Source of the DNA: JAFASC01 sp036265935 | GTDB lineage: Bacteria; Pseudomonadota; Alphaproteobacteria; Rhizobiales; Beijerinckiaceae | DNA: 64,000 nt | Direction: 5' to 3' | Assembly (NCBI GenBank): GCA_036265935.1 | Contig: DATAOB010000126.1 | Coordinates: 18,126-82,125, forward strand | Shown: positions 8,574 through 17,556 of the stretch, piece by piece | Position numbering within the stretch: the stretch's first letter is position 1 | Layout: every line of letters starts with the position of its first letter | Translations under genes and position numbers: made by a program | Notes under the pieces: generated by a model | Seen by the model: only the letters and a program-made list of their open reading frames with translations | The model's database searches: none | What the model was told of the DNA's origin: nothing

Positions 8574-11377
8574 CTCTCGTGCCGCTCGCTTTCAGCGCAC
8601 CGCTGGCGCTCATCGGATTGGCGCTGCTGCCGGTGATTTATTACCTCTTGAGGATCACCCCGCCGCGGCCGCGGCAGATTCCGTTTCCGCCGCTAAAGCT
8701 CATCCTCGACATGGAGCCGAAGAATGAGACACCGGCGCGCACGCCGTGGTGGCTCTTGGCGGTGCGTCTCATGATCGCGGGACTTATTGTGCTCGCCATG
8801 GCCGGGCCGATCTGGAACCCGCAACATAGCGCGGCAAGCGGGCGGGAACCGCTGCTCGTGCTGCTCGATGACGGTTGGCCGGCGGCGCCGAGCTGGGAGC
8901 AGCGGCTGAAAGTCGCCCTCGCGCAAGTCGATGACGCGGCGCGGCAAGGCGCACCGACGGCGGTCATCGCGGCGTCCGAAGGCCCGCGCGAGGCGGTTTT
9001 ATCCGACGGCACGCACGCGGCGCAAAAGCTCCGCGCACTGAAGCCAGTGCCTTACGTGCCGGATCGTGCCGCACTCATCGCGCCGCTCGAACATTTTCTT
9101 GCCGAGCATCCGCGCGCGCATCTGACCTGGATCGCCGACGGACTGGCGCTTGGCGGGACGCGGGCCTTTGCCGAAAAGCTCGCCGAGCTTGCAAAGAATG
9201 GGCAGGCCGAAATTGTCGCGAGCGAGCATTCGCCTGTTGCGCTCGCTGGCGCCGCCAACGAGGCGGGCGCGCTGAACGTCAACGTGTTGCGCGCGACTAA
9301 TGATGGGCCACGCCAGGGCTGGGTGCGTGCGCTCGATCTGAAAGGCGCGTCGATCGGCGATGCCGGCTTCGATTTTGGCAGCGCGACGGAGACGCAGGCG
9401 CGCTTCGATCTGCCGATCGAACTGCGCAACGACATCGCCCGATTGGAAGTCACCGGCGAGCAATCGGCCGGCGCTGTGACGCTGCTCGACGAGCGCTGGA
9501 AGCGGCGTCGCGTCGGCATCGTCAGCGGCGCGACGGCCGACGTTTCGCAGCCGCTGCTCGCACCGTCCTATTATTTGCAGCGTGCGCTGCAGCCATTCGC
9601 CGATGTGCGCGAGGCGCGCCCGGGCGTCGCCGATTCGATCAGCGCGCTGCTCGACGACAACGTCAACGTGATGGTGCTCGCCGATGTTGGCGTGGTCGTC
9701 GGTATCGCGCATGACCGGCTGGAGAGCTTTGTGCAAGACGGCGGCGTGCTCGTGCGTTTCGCCGGGACACGGCTCGCCGGCTCCTCGGACGATCTCGTGC
9801 CGGTTGCGTTGCGGCGCGGCGGCCGCACGCTCGGCGGCTCGCTGTCATGGGATACGCCGAAAAAGCTGGCGCCGTTCGAGCGCGGCAGTCCGTTCTTCGG
9901 ATTGAGCGTGCCCGATGAAGTGACCGTCACGCGGCAAGTGCTCGCCGAGCCGGAAGCGGGTCTGCCGGCGCGCACATGGGCGGCGCTCGCCGACGGCACG
10001 CCGCTGGTCACGGCAGAACATCACGGCAAGGGGACGATCGTTCTTTTCCATGTGACGGCGGACACGACCTGGTCGAACCTGCCGCTGTCGGGTCTGTTCG
10101 TCGATATGTTGCGCAAGATTCTGGCGATCTCCGCCGATGTCGGTCGCACCGACGAAGATGCTGCGTCGACGGCGAAGCAACAGGTCGCAACGCTGGCGCC
10201 ATTGAGCACGCTCGACGGGTTTGGCGTGCTCGGGCCGCCGCCTTCGACGGCAAAGCCGATTCCCGCGAATTTCACAGACGTCGCCGGCGCCGAGCATCCG
10301 CCGGGTTTTTACGGCCCGCCGGACGCGCTCGTTGCGGTAAACCCGCTTGCACCGGAGGCAAAACTGCAGCCTGCCGACTTCTCCGGGCTGAATTTCCGCC
10401 GCGAGCCTTTGAACGCCGGCGAGCCGATCGATTTGCGTCCATGGCTGATCGCAAGCGGCATCGCGCTGTTGATCGCTGACACGCTTGCATCTTTGTGGTT
10501 ATCAGGCGGCGTGCCGTTGCGGCGCCGGCGTGCCGTACTTGCAGCACTTGTCGCGCTGTTCGCGCTCGGCGCAACGATGCCATCGTTCATCGCGCCCGTG
10601 CGCGCCGAAGAGCCGGTGCAACAAATCTCGCCACGCGATCTCGAATCCGCCCTGACGACGCGCCTCGCCTACGTCGTCACCGGCGATGCGCAGGCCGACG
10701 AAGCCAGCCGCGCCGGTCTCGCCAGTTTGACGCGGGCGCTTGGCGCGCGCACCTCGCTGACGCCGGGCGAGCCGGTCGGCATCGACCCGGCGCGAGACGA
10801 GCTCGTCTTCTATCCGTTGATCTACTGGCCGGTCGTCGCAAGCAAACCGCTGCCGCCCCAGAACGCGATCAACAAGATCGCGACTTTCATGAAACAGGGC
10901 GGCACGATCGTCTTCGACACGCGCGACGCGCTGGCTTCGCGTCCCGGCGGTCCGCTGACGCCGGAAGGCCGCTGGCTGCGCGATCTGCTCGCGGGAGCCG
11001 ATGTACCTGAGCTCGAGCCGGTGCCGCACGACCACGTCATCACCAAGACGTTTTATCTGCTCGACGGTTTTATCGGACGCACGACAGTCGGCCAGACGTG
11101 GGTCGAGGCGCTGCCGCCGGAACCGAGCGACGGCACGCCGCGTCCGGCGCGCGCCGGCGACAGCGTATCGCCGATCGTCATCACCTCGAACGATCTTGCC
11201 GCCGCCTGGGCCGCCGACCGCAATGGCGAGCCGCTTTATCCGCTGGTGCCGGGCGGGGCGCGCCAGCGCGAACTGGCGCTGCGCGGCGGCATCAATCTCG
11301 TCATGTACACGCTGACCGGCAATTACAAATCCGATCAGGTGCATGTCCGCGATCTCTTGGACCGGTTGGGGCACTGA
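8570..11377 (+). CDS. BatA-like N-terminus plus DUF4159 domain membrane protein
   Basis: Large inner-membrane protein of 935 residues. The N-terminus has the BatA/aerotolerance-regulator pattern: a first helix at about 10-27, the RITPPRPRQIPFPPLKLI linker, and a second helix at about 63-81. A long periplasmic VWA-like/CARF-like region follows. Two more helices lie at about 623-645 and 655-675, and the DUF4159 domain fills residues about 690-935 (motifs FYPLIYWPV, GGTIVFDTRD, LDGFIGRT). The start is GTG overlapping the DUF58 stop. Function unknown; the operon suggests envelope maintenance or maturation with MoxR. A palindromic repeat follows the stop. Confidence 0.88.
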   Translation: MTLVPLAFSAPLALIGLALLPVIYYLLRITPPRPRQIPFPPLKLILDMEPKNETPARTPWWLLAVRLMIAGLIVLAMAGPIWNPQHSAASGREPLLVLLDDGWPAAPSWEQRLKVALAQVDDAARQGAPTAVIAASEGPREAVLSDGTHAAQKLRALKPVPYVPDRAALIAPLEHFLAEHPRAHLTWIADGLALGGTRAFAEKLAELAKNGQAEIVASEHSPVALAGAANEAGALNVNVLRATNDGPRQGWVRALDLKGASIGDAGFDFGSATETQARFDLPIELRNDIARLEVTGEQSAGAVTLLDERWKRRRVGIVSGATADVSQPLLAPSYYLQRALQPFADVREARPGVADSISALLDDNVNVMVLADVGVVVGIAHDRLESFVQDGGVLVRFAGTRLAGSSDDLVPVALRRGGRTLGGSLSWDTPKKLAPFERGSPFFGLSVPDEVTVTRQVLAEPEAGLPARTWAALADGTPLVTAEHHGKGTIVLFHVTADTTWSNLPLSGLFVDMLRKILAISADVGRTDEDAASTAKQQVATLAPLSTLDGFGVLGPPPSTAKPIPANFTDVAGAEHPPGFYGPPDALVAVNPLAPEAKLQPADFSGLNFRREPLNAGEPIDLRPWLIASGIALLIADTLASLWLSGGVPLRRRRAVLAALVALFALGATMPSFIAPVRAEEPVQQISPRDLESALTTRLAYVVTGDAQADEASRAGLASLTRALGARTSLTPGEPVGIDPARDELVFYPLIYWPVVASKPLPPQNAINKIATFMKQGGTIVFDTRDALASRPGGPLTPEGRWLRDLLAGADVPELEPVPHDHVITKTFYLLDGFIGRTTVGQTWVEALPPEPSDGTPRPARAGDSVSPIVITSNDLAAAWAADRNGEPLYPLVPGGARQRELALRGGINLVMYTLTGNYKSDQVHVRDLLDRLGH

Positions 11378-11408
11378 TGCGCAATCACGAGATCCGAAGC
11401 GGCAGACC

Positions 11409-11505
11409 GTCATTGCGAGCGACGCGAAGCAATCCAGGGGCAAACGCTCGACGATTGCAGAACTTGCCCCTGGATTGCTTCGTCGCTCACGCTCCTCGCA
11501 ATGAC
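11409..11505. repeat. Palindromic intergenic repeat, family A, copy 1
   Basis: A long inverted repeat: the left arm (GTCATTGCGAGCGACGCGAA... at 11409-11443) is nearly the reverse complement of the right arm ending CTCGCAATGAC at 11505, with about 20 bases between. It would fold into a stem of over 30 base pairs. The same element recurs at 46364-46460, and a half copy is at 63670-63714. It sits between the DUF4159 gene and the last gene of the MoxR operon, so it interrupts an operon that is otherwise overlapping. Confidence 0.92.
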
Positions 11506-11522
11506 ACGCTTGAGGCGCGGCC

Positions 11523-13622
11523 ATGACCCAATTCGAGCTCTCGCTGTCGCCGCTTCTGCCGGTCGCGCTGATCATCGCGTTGGCGATTGCGGCGGCGCTC
11601 GTCGTCGCCCTCGCGATTTATGCGCGCCGGCCCGGCGCCACCTTACGCGCGCTCGGCTTTGCGCTCGTTCTGTTCGCATTGCTCGATCCCTCGCTTGTGC
11701 GTCAGGACCGCGAGCCGTTGAAGGACGTCGTCGCCGTCGTGCTCGACCAGAGCGGCAGCCAGACAATCGGCGAGCGCCGCGAGCAGACGGAGCGTGCGCG
11801 CGCCGAATTGGAGAAGAGCCTCGGCGCGCTCGGTAATGTCGAGACTCGCTTAATCGAAACCAATCGCAACGATGCCGAGAATGACGGCACGCGGCTTTTC
11901 TCGGCGCTAAATGCCGGGCTCGCCGACGTGCCGCCTGAGCGCGTCGGCGGCGCGATCCTCGTCACCGACGGCATCGTGCACGACATTCCGACGAATGCCG
12001 ACGCGCTCGGCTTCAGGGCGCCGTTGCATGCGCTGATCACCGGGCATGAAGGCGAGCGCGATCGCCGCATCGACGTTTTGGAGGCGCCGCGCTTCGGCAT
12101 CGTCGGCAAGGATCAGACGATCGAAGTACGCGTGCTCGACACCGCACGTCAGAAGGCGCCGGTGCGGCTGAAGGTCAGCCGCGACGGCGCCGAAATCGCC
12201 TCTATCCAGGCGCAGCCCGACGAGCGTATCGATGTGCCGGTGCGGATCGAGCATGGCGGGCCGAATGTCGTTGAAATCGAAGTCGAGGCGCTGCCCGACG
12301 AGCTCACCGCGATCAACAACAAGGCGGTGCTGACGATCGACGGCGTTCGCGACAAATTGAAAGTGCTGCTCGTCTCGGGCGAACCGCATGCCGGTGAGCG
12401 CACCTGGCGCAATCTTCTGAAATCCGACGCCAACGTCGAGCTTGTGCATTTCACCATCCTGCGTCCGCCGGAGAAACAGGACGGCACGCCGATCAATGAG
12501 CTGTCGCTGATCGCATTTCCGACGAGCGATCTCTTCGGACGCAGGATCAACGATTTCGACCTGATCATCTTCGATCGATATTCGAACCAGAGCATTCTGC
12601 CGTCGGTCTATTTCGAAAACATCGTGCGCTATGTCCGCGACGGCGGCGCGATTCTGATGGCGGTCGGGCCGGATTTTTCCCGCGCGCAGGGACTCTATTA
12701 CTCGCCGCTCGGCAAGATTTCGCCGGCGCGTCCCGACGGCAGCCTAACCGAGCGCCCGTTCCGCGCCGATGTCACGGAAGACGGCCGCAAGCATCCGGTG
12801 ACGCGCGGCCTGCCCGGAGCCGCAAACGAGAAGCCGCAATGGGGCGAGTGGTTCCGGCAGGTCAATACGACGCTGTCGCGCGGCACGGATGTTTTGTCCG
12901 GCGCGCAAGACAAGCCGCTGCTCGTGCTTTCACGCGAGCAGAAGGGCCGGGTTGCGCTGCTCTTGTCCGATCAGATGTGGCTGTGGGCGCGCGGTTATGA
13001 CGGCGGTGGGCCTTATCTCGATCTTCTGCGCCGGCTCGCGCATTGGCTCATGAAAGAGCCGGATCTCGAAGAAGAAGCGTTGCGCGCGAGCGTGCATGGC
13101 CACGAACTCGCGATCGAGCGTCAAAGCTTGAAAGATGCCGTGCCGCCGGTGACGGTGACGACGCCATCGGGCGCCCAGCAGCAGGTGACCTTGAACGCGT
13201 CCGAACCCGGCCTGTGGCGAGCATCGATGGATGTGAAAGAGCTCGGACTCTATCGTTTGAGCGACGGGGAGCAGTCGGTGCTCGCCAATGCCGGGCCGGA
13301 AAATCCGCGCGAATTCCAGGAAGTCATCTCGACGCCGGAGAAGCTGCGCGGACTGACTGAGGCGGCCGGCGGCACGGTGCGGCGCATCGCGGCGGATGCG
13401 CAGGGCGCTATTGCGATGCCGCGCGTCGTCGCCATGCGTGACAGTCCCGTTTACGGCGGCTCCGATTATATCGGCATCAAGCGCAATTCGGCGAGCGTGG
13501 TGAAGGGCATCGGCATCGTGCCGCTCGCCATCGGCTTTGCCGGTATGCTGGTGCTGATTGCCTCGATCGTCGCCGGGTGGGCGTGGGAAGGGCGTCGACG
13601 CCGCTGGCGGCGCGCTGGCTAA
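11523..13622 (+). CDS. Membrane protein with glutamine-amidotransferase-like domain (MoxR-operon type)
   Basis: A 699-residue membrane protein: two N-terminal helices (about 12-32 and 42-58), then a VWA-like segment beginning VVAVVLDQSGSQ near residue 70, a large central region with a class-I-amidotransferase-like fold (DLIIFDRYSNQSILP, YVRDGGAILMAVGPDF), and a last helix at about 662-685 before a basic tail. This family normally stands directly downstream of the DUF4159 gene; here 145 bases with a palindromic repeat intervene. Its stop overlaps by 4 bases the stop of the convergent MFS gene. Catalytic activity is doubtful because I cannot identify a nucleophile-elbow Cys. Confidence 0.85.
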   Translation: MTQFELSLSPLLPVALIIALAIAAALVVALAIYARRPGATLRALGFALVLFALLDPSLVRQDREPLKDVVAVVLDQSGSQTIGERREQTERARAELEKSLGALGNVETRLIETNRNDAENDGTRLFSALNAGLADVPPERVGGAILVTDGIVHDIPTNADALGFRAPLHALITGHEGERDRRIDVLEAPRFGIVGKDQTIEVRVLDTARQKAPVRLKVSRDGAEIASIQAQPDERIDVPVRIEHGGPNVVEIEVEALPDELTAINNKAVLTIDGVRDKLKVLLVSGEPHAGERTWRNLLKSDANVELVHFTILRPPEKQDGTPINELSLIAFPTSDLFGRRINDFDLIIFDRYSNQSILPSVYFENIVRYVRDGGAILMAVGPDFSRAQGLYYSPLGKISPARPDGSLTERPFRADVTEDGRKHPVTRGLPGAANEKPQWGEWFRQVNTTLSRGTDVLSGAQDKPLLVLSREQKGRVALLLSDQMWLWARGYDGGGPYLDLLRRLAHWLMKEPDLEEEALRASVHGHELAIERQSLKDAVPPVTVTTPSGAQQQVTLNASEPGLWRASMDVKELGLYRLSDGEQSVLANAGPENPREFQEVISTPEKLRGLTEAAGGTVRRIAADAQGAIAMPRVVAMRDSPVYGGSDYIGIKRNSASVVKGIGIVPLAIGFAGMLVLIASIVAGWAWEGRRRRWRRAG

Positions 13623-14821
13623 AGCGCACGCGTATTAATCTTCGGCAACAAAGCATAAGCCGAACCGCCGGCCGCCAGCGCACATGCTAGAAATGCGCAG
13701 ACCGCCACAACGGGGTCGTGCGCATGCCTCTCGGCCCATTCTGCGATGACACCGGCACATCCCTGCATCATGGCTACGCCGAGGAAGGCGGCCATGTTCA
13801 GGGTCGACAAAGCGCGGCCCGAGAGCTCATCCGGATACGTGTCGCGAACCTGTGCATATTGCAGGCCCTGGAACGAACAGAACGCGCCGAAGGCGACCGC
13901 CCATGCGATATCGAATGACGTCGAGCCGCCGATCGCAAGAGCGGCCGGACAAACGGCAGACGCAAATGCCGCCGCTATGATCACTCGCGGACGCGTGCGT
14001 GTTCCCGGATCGATGAAACCATAGAGCGTCGGCGCGACGATCATCGCCAGCGACATCGCGAGGATCACATTGCCGATCGCAACGAGATCGAGACCATGGC
14101 GGCGAGCGAAAAGCGGGGTGATCCATAAGCCGCGCAACGTGATCACGGTCGGGTAGGTGACGAGCCCGATCGCCAGCAGGCCAAGCGTCTGGCGAAAACG
14201 CAAGACGCGCCACACGCCGTGCATTGCTTCGGACAACGTCTCGTTGGAACGCCTATGGCGCTGTTCTCCCGTCCTGATCAGGAACCAACAGGCAAGGGCG
14301 CAGAGAATGGTTGCCGCGCCGAGCACGAGGAAGCCGGCGCGCCACGACCATCGCTCGACGAGAAAAGCGATCGGCGTGCCGGTGGCGATCATGCCAAGGC
14401 CGCCGATGGCGAAAACGATACCGGAGAGCGGCGCAAAACGCCGCGGCGGGTAGGTTCGGGCGAGGAAGACGAACGTCGCCATCAGCGCGGGCGCGCATCC
14501 CGCGCCGATCAGGAACTGCGCCGCGAGGAGCACGTCGTATCGCGACGCGCTCGCGCAAAGCGCGGCGCCGAGAGCCGCGACCGCCAGAGGAAGCGCGACG
14601 ACAAGCCGAATGCTGAGCCGATCGAGCGCAACGCCGAACGGCAGCTGCATGAGGCCGAAAGCCAGATGATAGATGCCAGCGAAATAGCCGATCTGCTCGG
14701 CAGAGACGTTGAGATCAACCTCAATCCCATGCGCCGTGATGGCGGGAAGAGTGCGCAATGCGTTGCTGAGCGCGAACGCAGTACTGAGCGCGGCAAGACC
14801 GAGTAGCGGACGCTGTTGCAA
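13619..14821 (-). CDS. MFS transporter
   Basis: A 400-residue integral membrane protein with about twelve hydrophobic segments and the MFS loop 2-3 pattern (LPFGVALDRLSIRLV). A second-half repeat is visible around FARRHGLDLVAIGNV and GFIDPGTRTRPR. Substrate cannot be told. It ends in a 4-base overlap with the convergent amidotransferase-like gene. The SDR gene transcribed just before it (stop at 14855) is 33 bases upstream on the same strand, so the pair may be cotranscribed. Confidence 0.85.
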   Translation of the reverse strand: MQQRPLLGLAALSTAFALSNALRTLPAITAHGIEVDLNVSAEQIGYFAGIYHLAFGLMQLPFGVALDRLSIRLVVALPLAVAALGAALCASASRYDVLLAAQFLIGAGCAPALMATFVFLARTYPPRRFAPLSGIVFAIGGLGMIATGTPIAFLVERWSWRAGFLVLGAATILCALACWFLIRTGEQRHRRSNETLSEAMHGVWRVLRFRQTLGLLAIGLVTYPTVITLRGLWITPLFARRHGLDLVAIGNVILAMSLAMIVAPTLYGFIDPGTRTRPRVIIAAAFASAVCPAALAIGGSTSFDIAWAVAFGAFCSFQGLQYAQVRDTYPDELSGRALSTLNMAAFLGVAMMQGCAGVIAEWAERHAHDPVVAVCAFLACALAAGGSAYALLPKINTRAL

Positions 14822-14854
14822 GTTTCCGGGACAGTGCGCGTGCGGCGTGGTGAT

Positions 14855-15631
14855 TTACGCCGTTGTTGCGTAGCCGCCGTCAACCGCGATTACCGAGCCG
14901 CAGACGAAATCGCTCGCTTTCGACGCCAGATAGATGGCAACGCCGGCCATGTCTTCAGGCCGGCCCTTGCGCTGCATCGGCGTTTCCTTGAGTGATGCCT
15001 CGCTGAAGTCTTCCGGAATTCCCGCGGTCATTTTGGATGGGAAATAGCCGGGAGCGATTGCGTTGACGGCGATGTGCTTCTTGGCGAGATTCTTAGCCAT
15101 CATGCGGGTGAGATGCAGCACACCGGCCTTTGACGCCGCATAGGAATAGGTCTCGAGATCGGACGTATGCATGCCGTCGATCGAGCCGATATTAATGACG
15201 CGCGCGTAATTGTCCGTCGAGCCGGCGGCTTCGAGCAGTTTGCCCAAACGCTGGGTCAGGAAGAAAATCGATTTGACGTTCAAGTCCATCACCTTGTCCC
15301 AGCCGGTCTCGGGAAAGGAATCGAAATCGGCGCCCCAGCTTGCGCCGGCATTGTTGACGAGAATGTCGAGGCGCTTCTCGCGCGATTCGAGCTCCTTGGC
15401 GAGTCTGTCGATCTCATCCATGCGCGACAGATCGGCCGGCAGCGGGATGCATGTGCCGACGGCCGAGAGCTCCTTCGCCAGCGCGTTACAGGCGTCGGCC
15501 TTGCGTGCCGAAATGTAGACCTTGGCGCCGTTTTCTACGTAACCGCGCGCGATCATCTCGCCGATGCCGCGGCTGCCGCCGGTGACGAGTGCGACCTTGC
15601 CGCGAACGCTGAACAGGTCTTCGATCTTCAT
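14855..15631 (-). CDS. SDR-family oxidoreductase (RhlG / glucose-ribitol dehydrogenase-like)
   Basis: Classical short-chain dehydrogenase of 258 residues: TGGSRGIG at 17-24, NNAG at 93-96, Ser150 and Tyr164-x3-Lys168 form the catalytic set, and the C-terminal GSVIAVDGGYATT segment is normal. Overall it resembles RhlG-type beta-ketoacyl reductases and gluconate-5-dehydrogenase-like SDRs (start KIEDLFSVRGKVALVTGG). The real substrate is unknown. The MFS transporter gene follows at 33 bases. A purine-rich GAGAGAGG lies upstream of the ATG. Confidence 0.88.
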   Translation of the reverse strand: MKIEDLFSVRGKVALVTGGSRGIGEMIARGYVENGAKVYISARKADACNALAKELSAVGTCIPLPADLSRMDEIDRLAKELESREKRLDILVNNAGASWGADFDSFPETGWDKVMDLNVKSIFFLTQRLGKLLEAAGSTDNYARVINIGSIDGMHTSDLETYSYAASKAGVLHLTRMMAKNLAKKHIAVNAIAPGYFPSKMTAGIPEDFSEASLKETPMQRKGRPEDMAGVAIYLASKASDFVCGSVIAVDGGYATTA

Positions 15632-15765
15632 GGTGAGCGCCTCTCTCCCGGAATTGTTCTTTGTCGCGCGTATTGAGGTAGGCGCAGGCCGTCGAAGTCA
15701 ATCACGCTTGTGAGTGAACCGCGGGAGGTCTATTCTTGCGATTGCAGCAAATAGCGCGGAGTGAA

Positions 15766-15996
15766 ATGGCCGAAGACGAAACGATCGAGCTCGCGATGCT
15801 GTACCCTTACGCCCACAAAGGCCAGGACATGATCGCGATCGTCTCGCTTTTTCGCCAGGACGCGGCAAAGCCGGAACTCGTCGGACGCCGCGTGCGGATC
15901 GAGGACAGGCAATACAAGGTTCTGTCGATCGGCCGCGTGACGCAGGGGCCGATCCATAAAGGCGAGATCGCCGGCATCGTCGTCGAGCCCGCCTGA
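15766..15996 (+). CDS. Conserved hypothetical protein, 76 residues
   Basis: Small soluble protein starting MAEDETIELAMLYPYAHKGQ and ending in IKGEIAGIVVEPA-like beta-rich sequence (VGRRVRIEDRQYKVLSIGRV is its core). The sequence pattern suggests a compact all-beta fold, but I do not recognise a named family. The ATG at 15766 has GGAG four bases upstream; an in-frame TTG at 15736 is possible but has no better site. It is convergent with the zinc-ribbon gene that ends at 16006, leaving only 9 bases between the stops. Confidence 0.65.
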   Translation: MAEDETIELAMLYPYAHKGQDMIAIVSLFRQDAAKPELVGRRVRIEDRQYKVLSIGRVTQGPIHKGEIAGIVVEPA

Positions 15997-16005
15997 GCCG
16001 CAGGT

Positions 16006-16353
16006 TCACTTGGCGCGGTGATCGGCGTAGACGAGCAGCCGCCAGCGCACTGGGCCCTCCGTCACCGCGTGGCCGTGGTCGCTCGGGAAGTCCTCGCCTT
16101 CCCTGACGACGGTCTCGCGCCCGCAAGCCGCGCAGCGGTAGATGCCCGACAGCTTAGCCCAGTCGCCCGGCTGATGGTCGTGGTCGAAAACTAGGTCCTC
16201 GCTGGCCGACAGCAGGTGGCGATACTTATAGAAGCCATCGAGGAACCGAAACTGCAGCGTTCGCGGGGTTGACTTGAGCGGCGCCCCCCCGCACGGACAT
16301 GCCGACGCCCGCGATGCTGCCCGATCGCGAACGCCACGCCAAGTCGCATCCAA
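16006..16353 (-). CDS. Hypothetical protein with a CxxC metal-binding pair
   Basis: Protein of 115 residues with a well-formed second half: FRFLDGFYKYRHLL, then FDHDHQPGDWAKLSGIYRCAA, where CAAC with a following HGH gives a possible zinc knuckle (DHGHAVTEG), ending RWRLLVYADH. The first 30 residues include CPCGG but are poorly protein-like, so the true start may be further in; no better start codon was found. It diverges from carA with 14 bases between the assumed start codons, which itself suggests the N-terminus is overextended. Function unknown. Confidence 0.6.
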   Translation of the reverse strand: MDATWRGVRDRAASRASACPCGGAPLKSTPRTLQFRFLDGFYKYRHLLSASEDLVFDHDHQPGDWAKLSGIYRCAACGRETVVREGEDFPSDHGHAVTEGPVRWRLLVYADHRAK

Positions 16354-16367
16354 GGGGTCGAACCGCG

Positions 16368-17549
16368 ATGAACGAAGAACAAGCCGGCTGGATCGCGCCT
16401 CGCTATACCGGGCTCCTCGTCCTTGCCGACGGGACGGTGCTCGAGGGCTTCGGCCTCGGGGCCGAAGGCCATGCGGTCGGCGAGGTCTGTTTCAATACGG
16501 CGATGACCGGTTACGAGGAAATCCTCACCGACCCCTCTTATGCCGGGCAGATCGTCACCTTCACCTTTCCGCATATCGGCAATGTCGGCACCAATGAGGA
16601 AGACATCGAGACCGTCAACATGGCGGCCTCGACGGGGGTGCGCGGCGTCGTCATGCATGCGCGGATCACCGATCCGTCCAACCACCGCGCCACGCGCCAT
16701 TTCGATCAATGGCTGAAGGCGCGCGGCATCGTAGGCCTCTGCGGCGTCGACACGCGCGCGCTGACCGCGGTGATCCGCGAAGCCGGCATGCCGAACGCGG
16801 TGATCGCGCATCATCCTGGCGGCAGCTTCGACCTCGATGCGCTAAAGCGTGAGGCGGCGGAATGGCCGGGGATCGACGGCATGGACCTCGTGCCCGATGT
16901 CACGACGGCCCAGCGCTTTGATTGGGACGAGACGGCTTGGGTCCCGGGCCGCGGTTACGGCCGGCAGACCGCGCCGAAGAAACGGGTCGTGGCGTTAGAT
17001 TATGGCATTAAGCGCAACATCCTGCGCCTCTTGGCGGATGCGGGATGCGCGGTCACGGTGCTGCCGGCGACCGCGACGACGGAGGACATTTTGGCGCTGA
17101 AACCCGACGGCGTGTTCCTGTCGAACGGGCCCGGCGACCCCGCCGAAACCGGCAAATATGCCGCGCCAGTCATCCGCGATCTCTTGGACAAAAGCGTGCC
17201 GACCTTCGGCATCTGCCTTGGCCACCAGATGATGGCCTTGGCGGTCGGCGCCAAGACCGTGAAAATGCATCAAGGCCATCACGGCGCCAATCATCCGGTG
17301 AAGGACTTCACCACGAATAAGGTCGAGATCGTGTCGATGAACCACGGCTTCGCCGTCGATCCCAAAACGTTGCCTGAAAATGCCGTCGAGACGCACCGCT
17401 CGCTGTTCGACGGATCGAATTGCGGCATTGCGCTGAAGGACCGTCCGGCTTTTTCCGTGCAGCATCATCCCGAGGCTTCGCCCGGGCCGCGCGACAGCCA
17501 TTATCTCTTCCATCGGTTCGTCGAAATGATGGACCAGGCGAAGAGCTGA
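16368..17549 (+). CDS. carA: Carbamoyl-phosphate synthase small (glutaminase) subunit
   Basis: Hydrolyses glutamine and passes ammonia to CarB for carbamoyl phosphate synthesis, feeding arginine and pyrimidine pathways. The N-terminal CarA domain (GLLVLADGTVLEGFGLG, TGYEEILTDPSYAGQIV) is followed by a class I amidotransferase domain with catalytic Cys283 in GICLGHQMM, and His367 and Glu369 in QHHPEASPGP. The ATG at 16368 (393 residues) starts just before the conserved domain; an upstream in-frame ATG at 16299 adds an unconserved segment. carB is not in the window. A methyltransferase gene starts 7 bases after the stop. Confidence 0.96.
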   Translation: MNEEQAGWIAPRYTGLLVLADGTVLEGFGLGAEGHAVGEVCFNTAMTGYEEILTDPSYAGQIVTFTFPHIGNVGTNEEDIETVNMAASTGVRGVVMHARITDPSNHRATRHFDQWLKARGIVGLCGVDTRALTAVIREAGMPNAVIAHHPGGSFDLDALKREAAEWPGIDGMDLVPDVTTAQRFDWDETAWVPGRGYGRQTAPKKRVVALDYGIKRNILRLLADAGCAVTVLPATATTEDILALKPDGVFLSNGPGDPAETGKYAAPVIRDLLDKSVPTFGICLGHQMMALAVGAKTVKMHQGHHGANHPVKDFTTNKVEIVSMNHGFAVDPKTLPENAVETHRSLFDGSNCGIALKDRPAFSVQHHPEASPGPRDSHYLFHRFVEMMDQAKS

Positions 17550-17556
17550 CGCGCCG

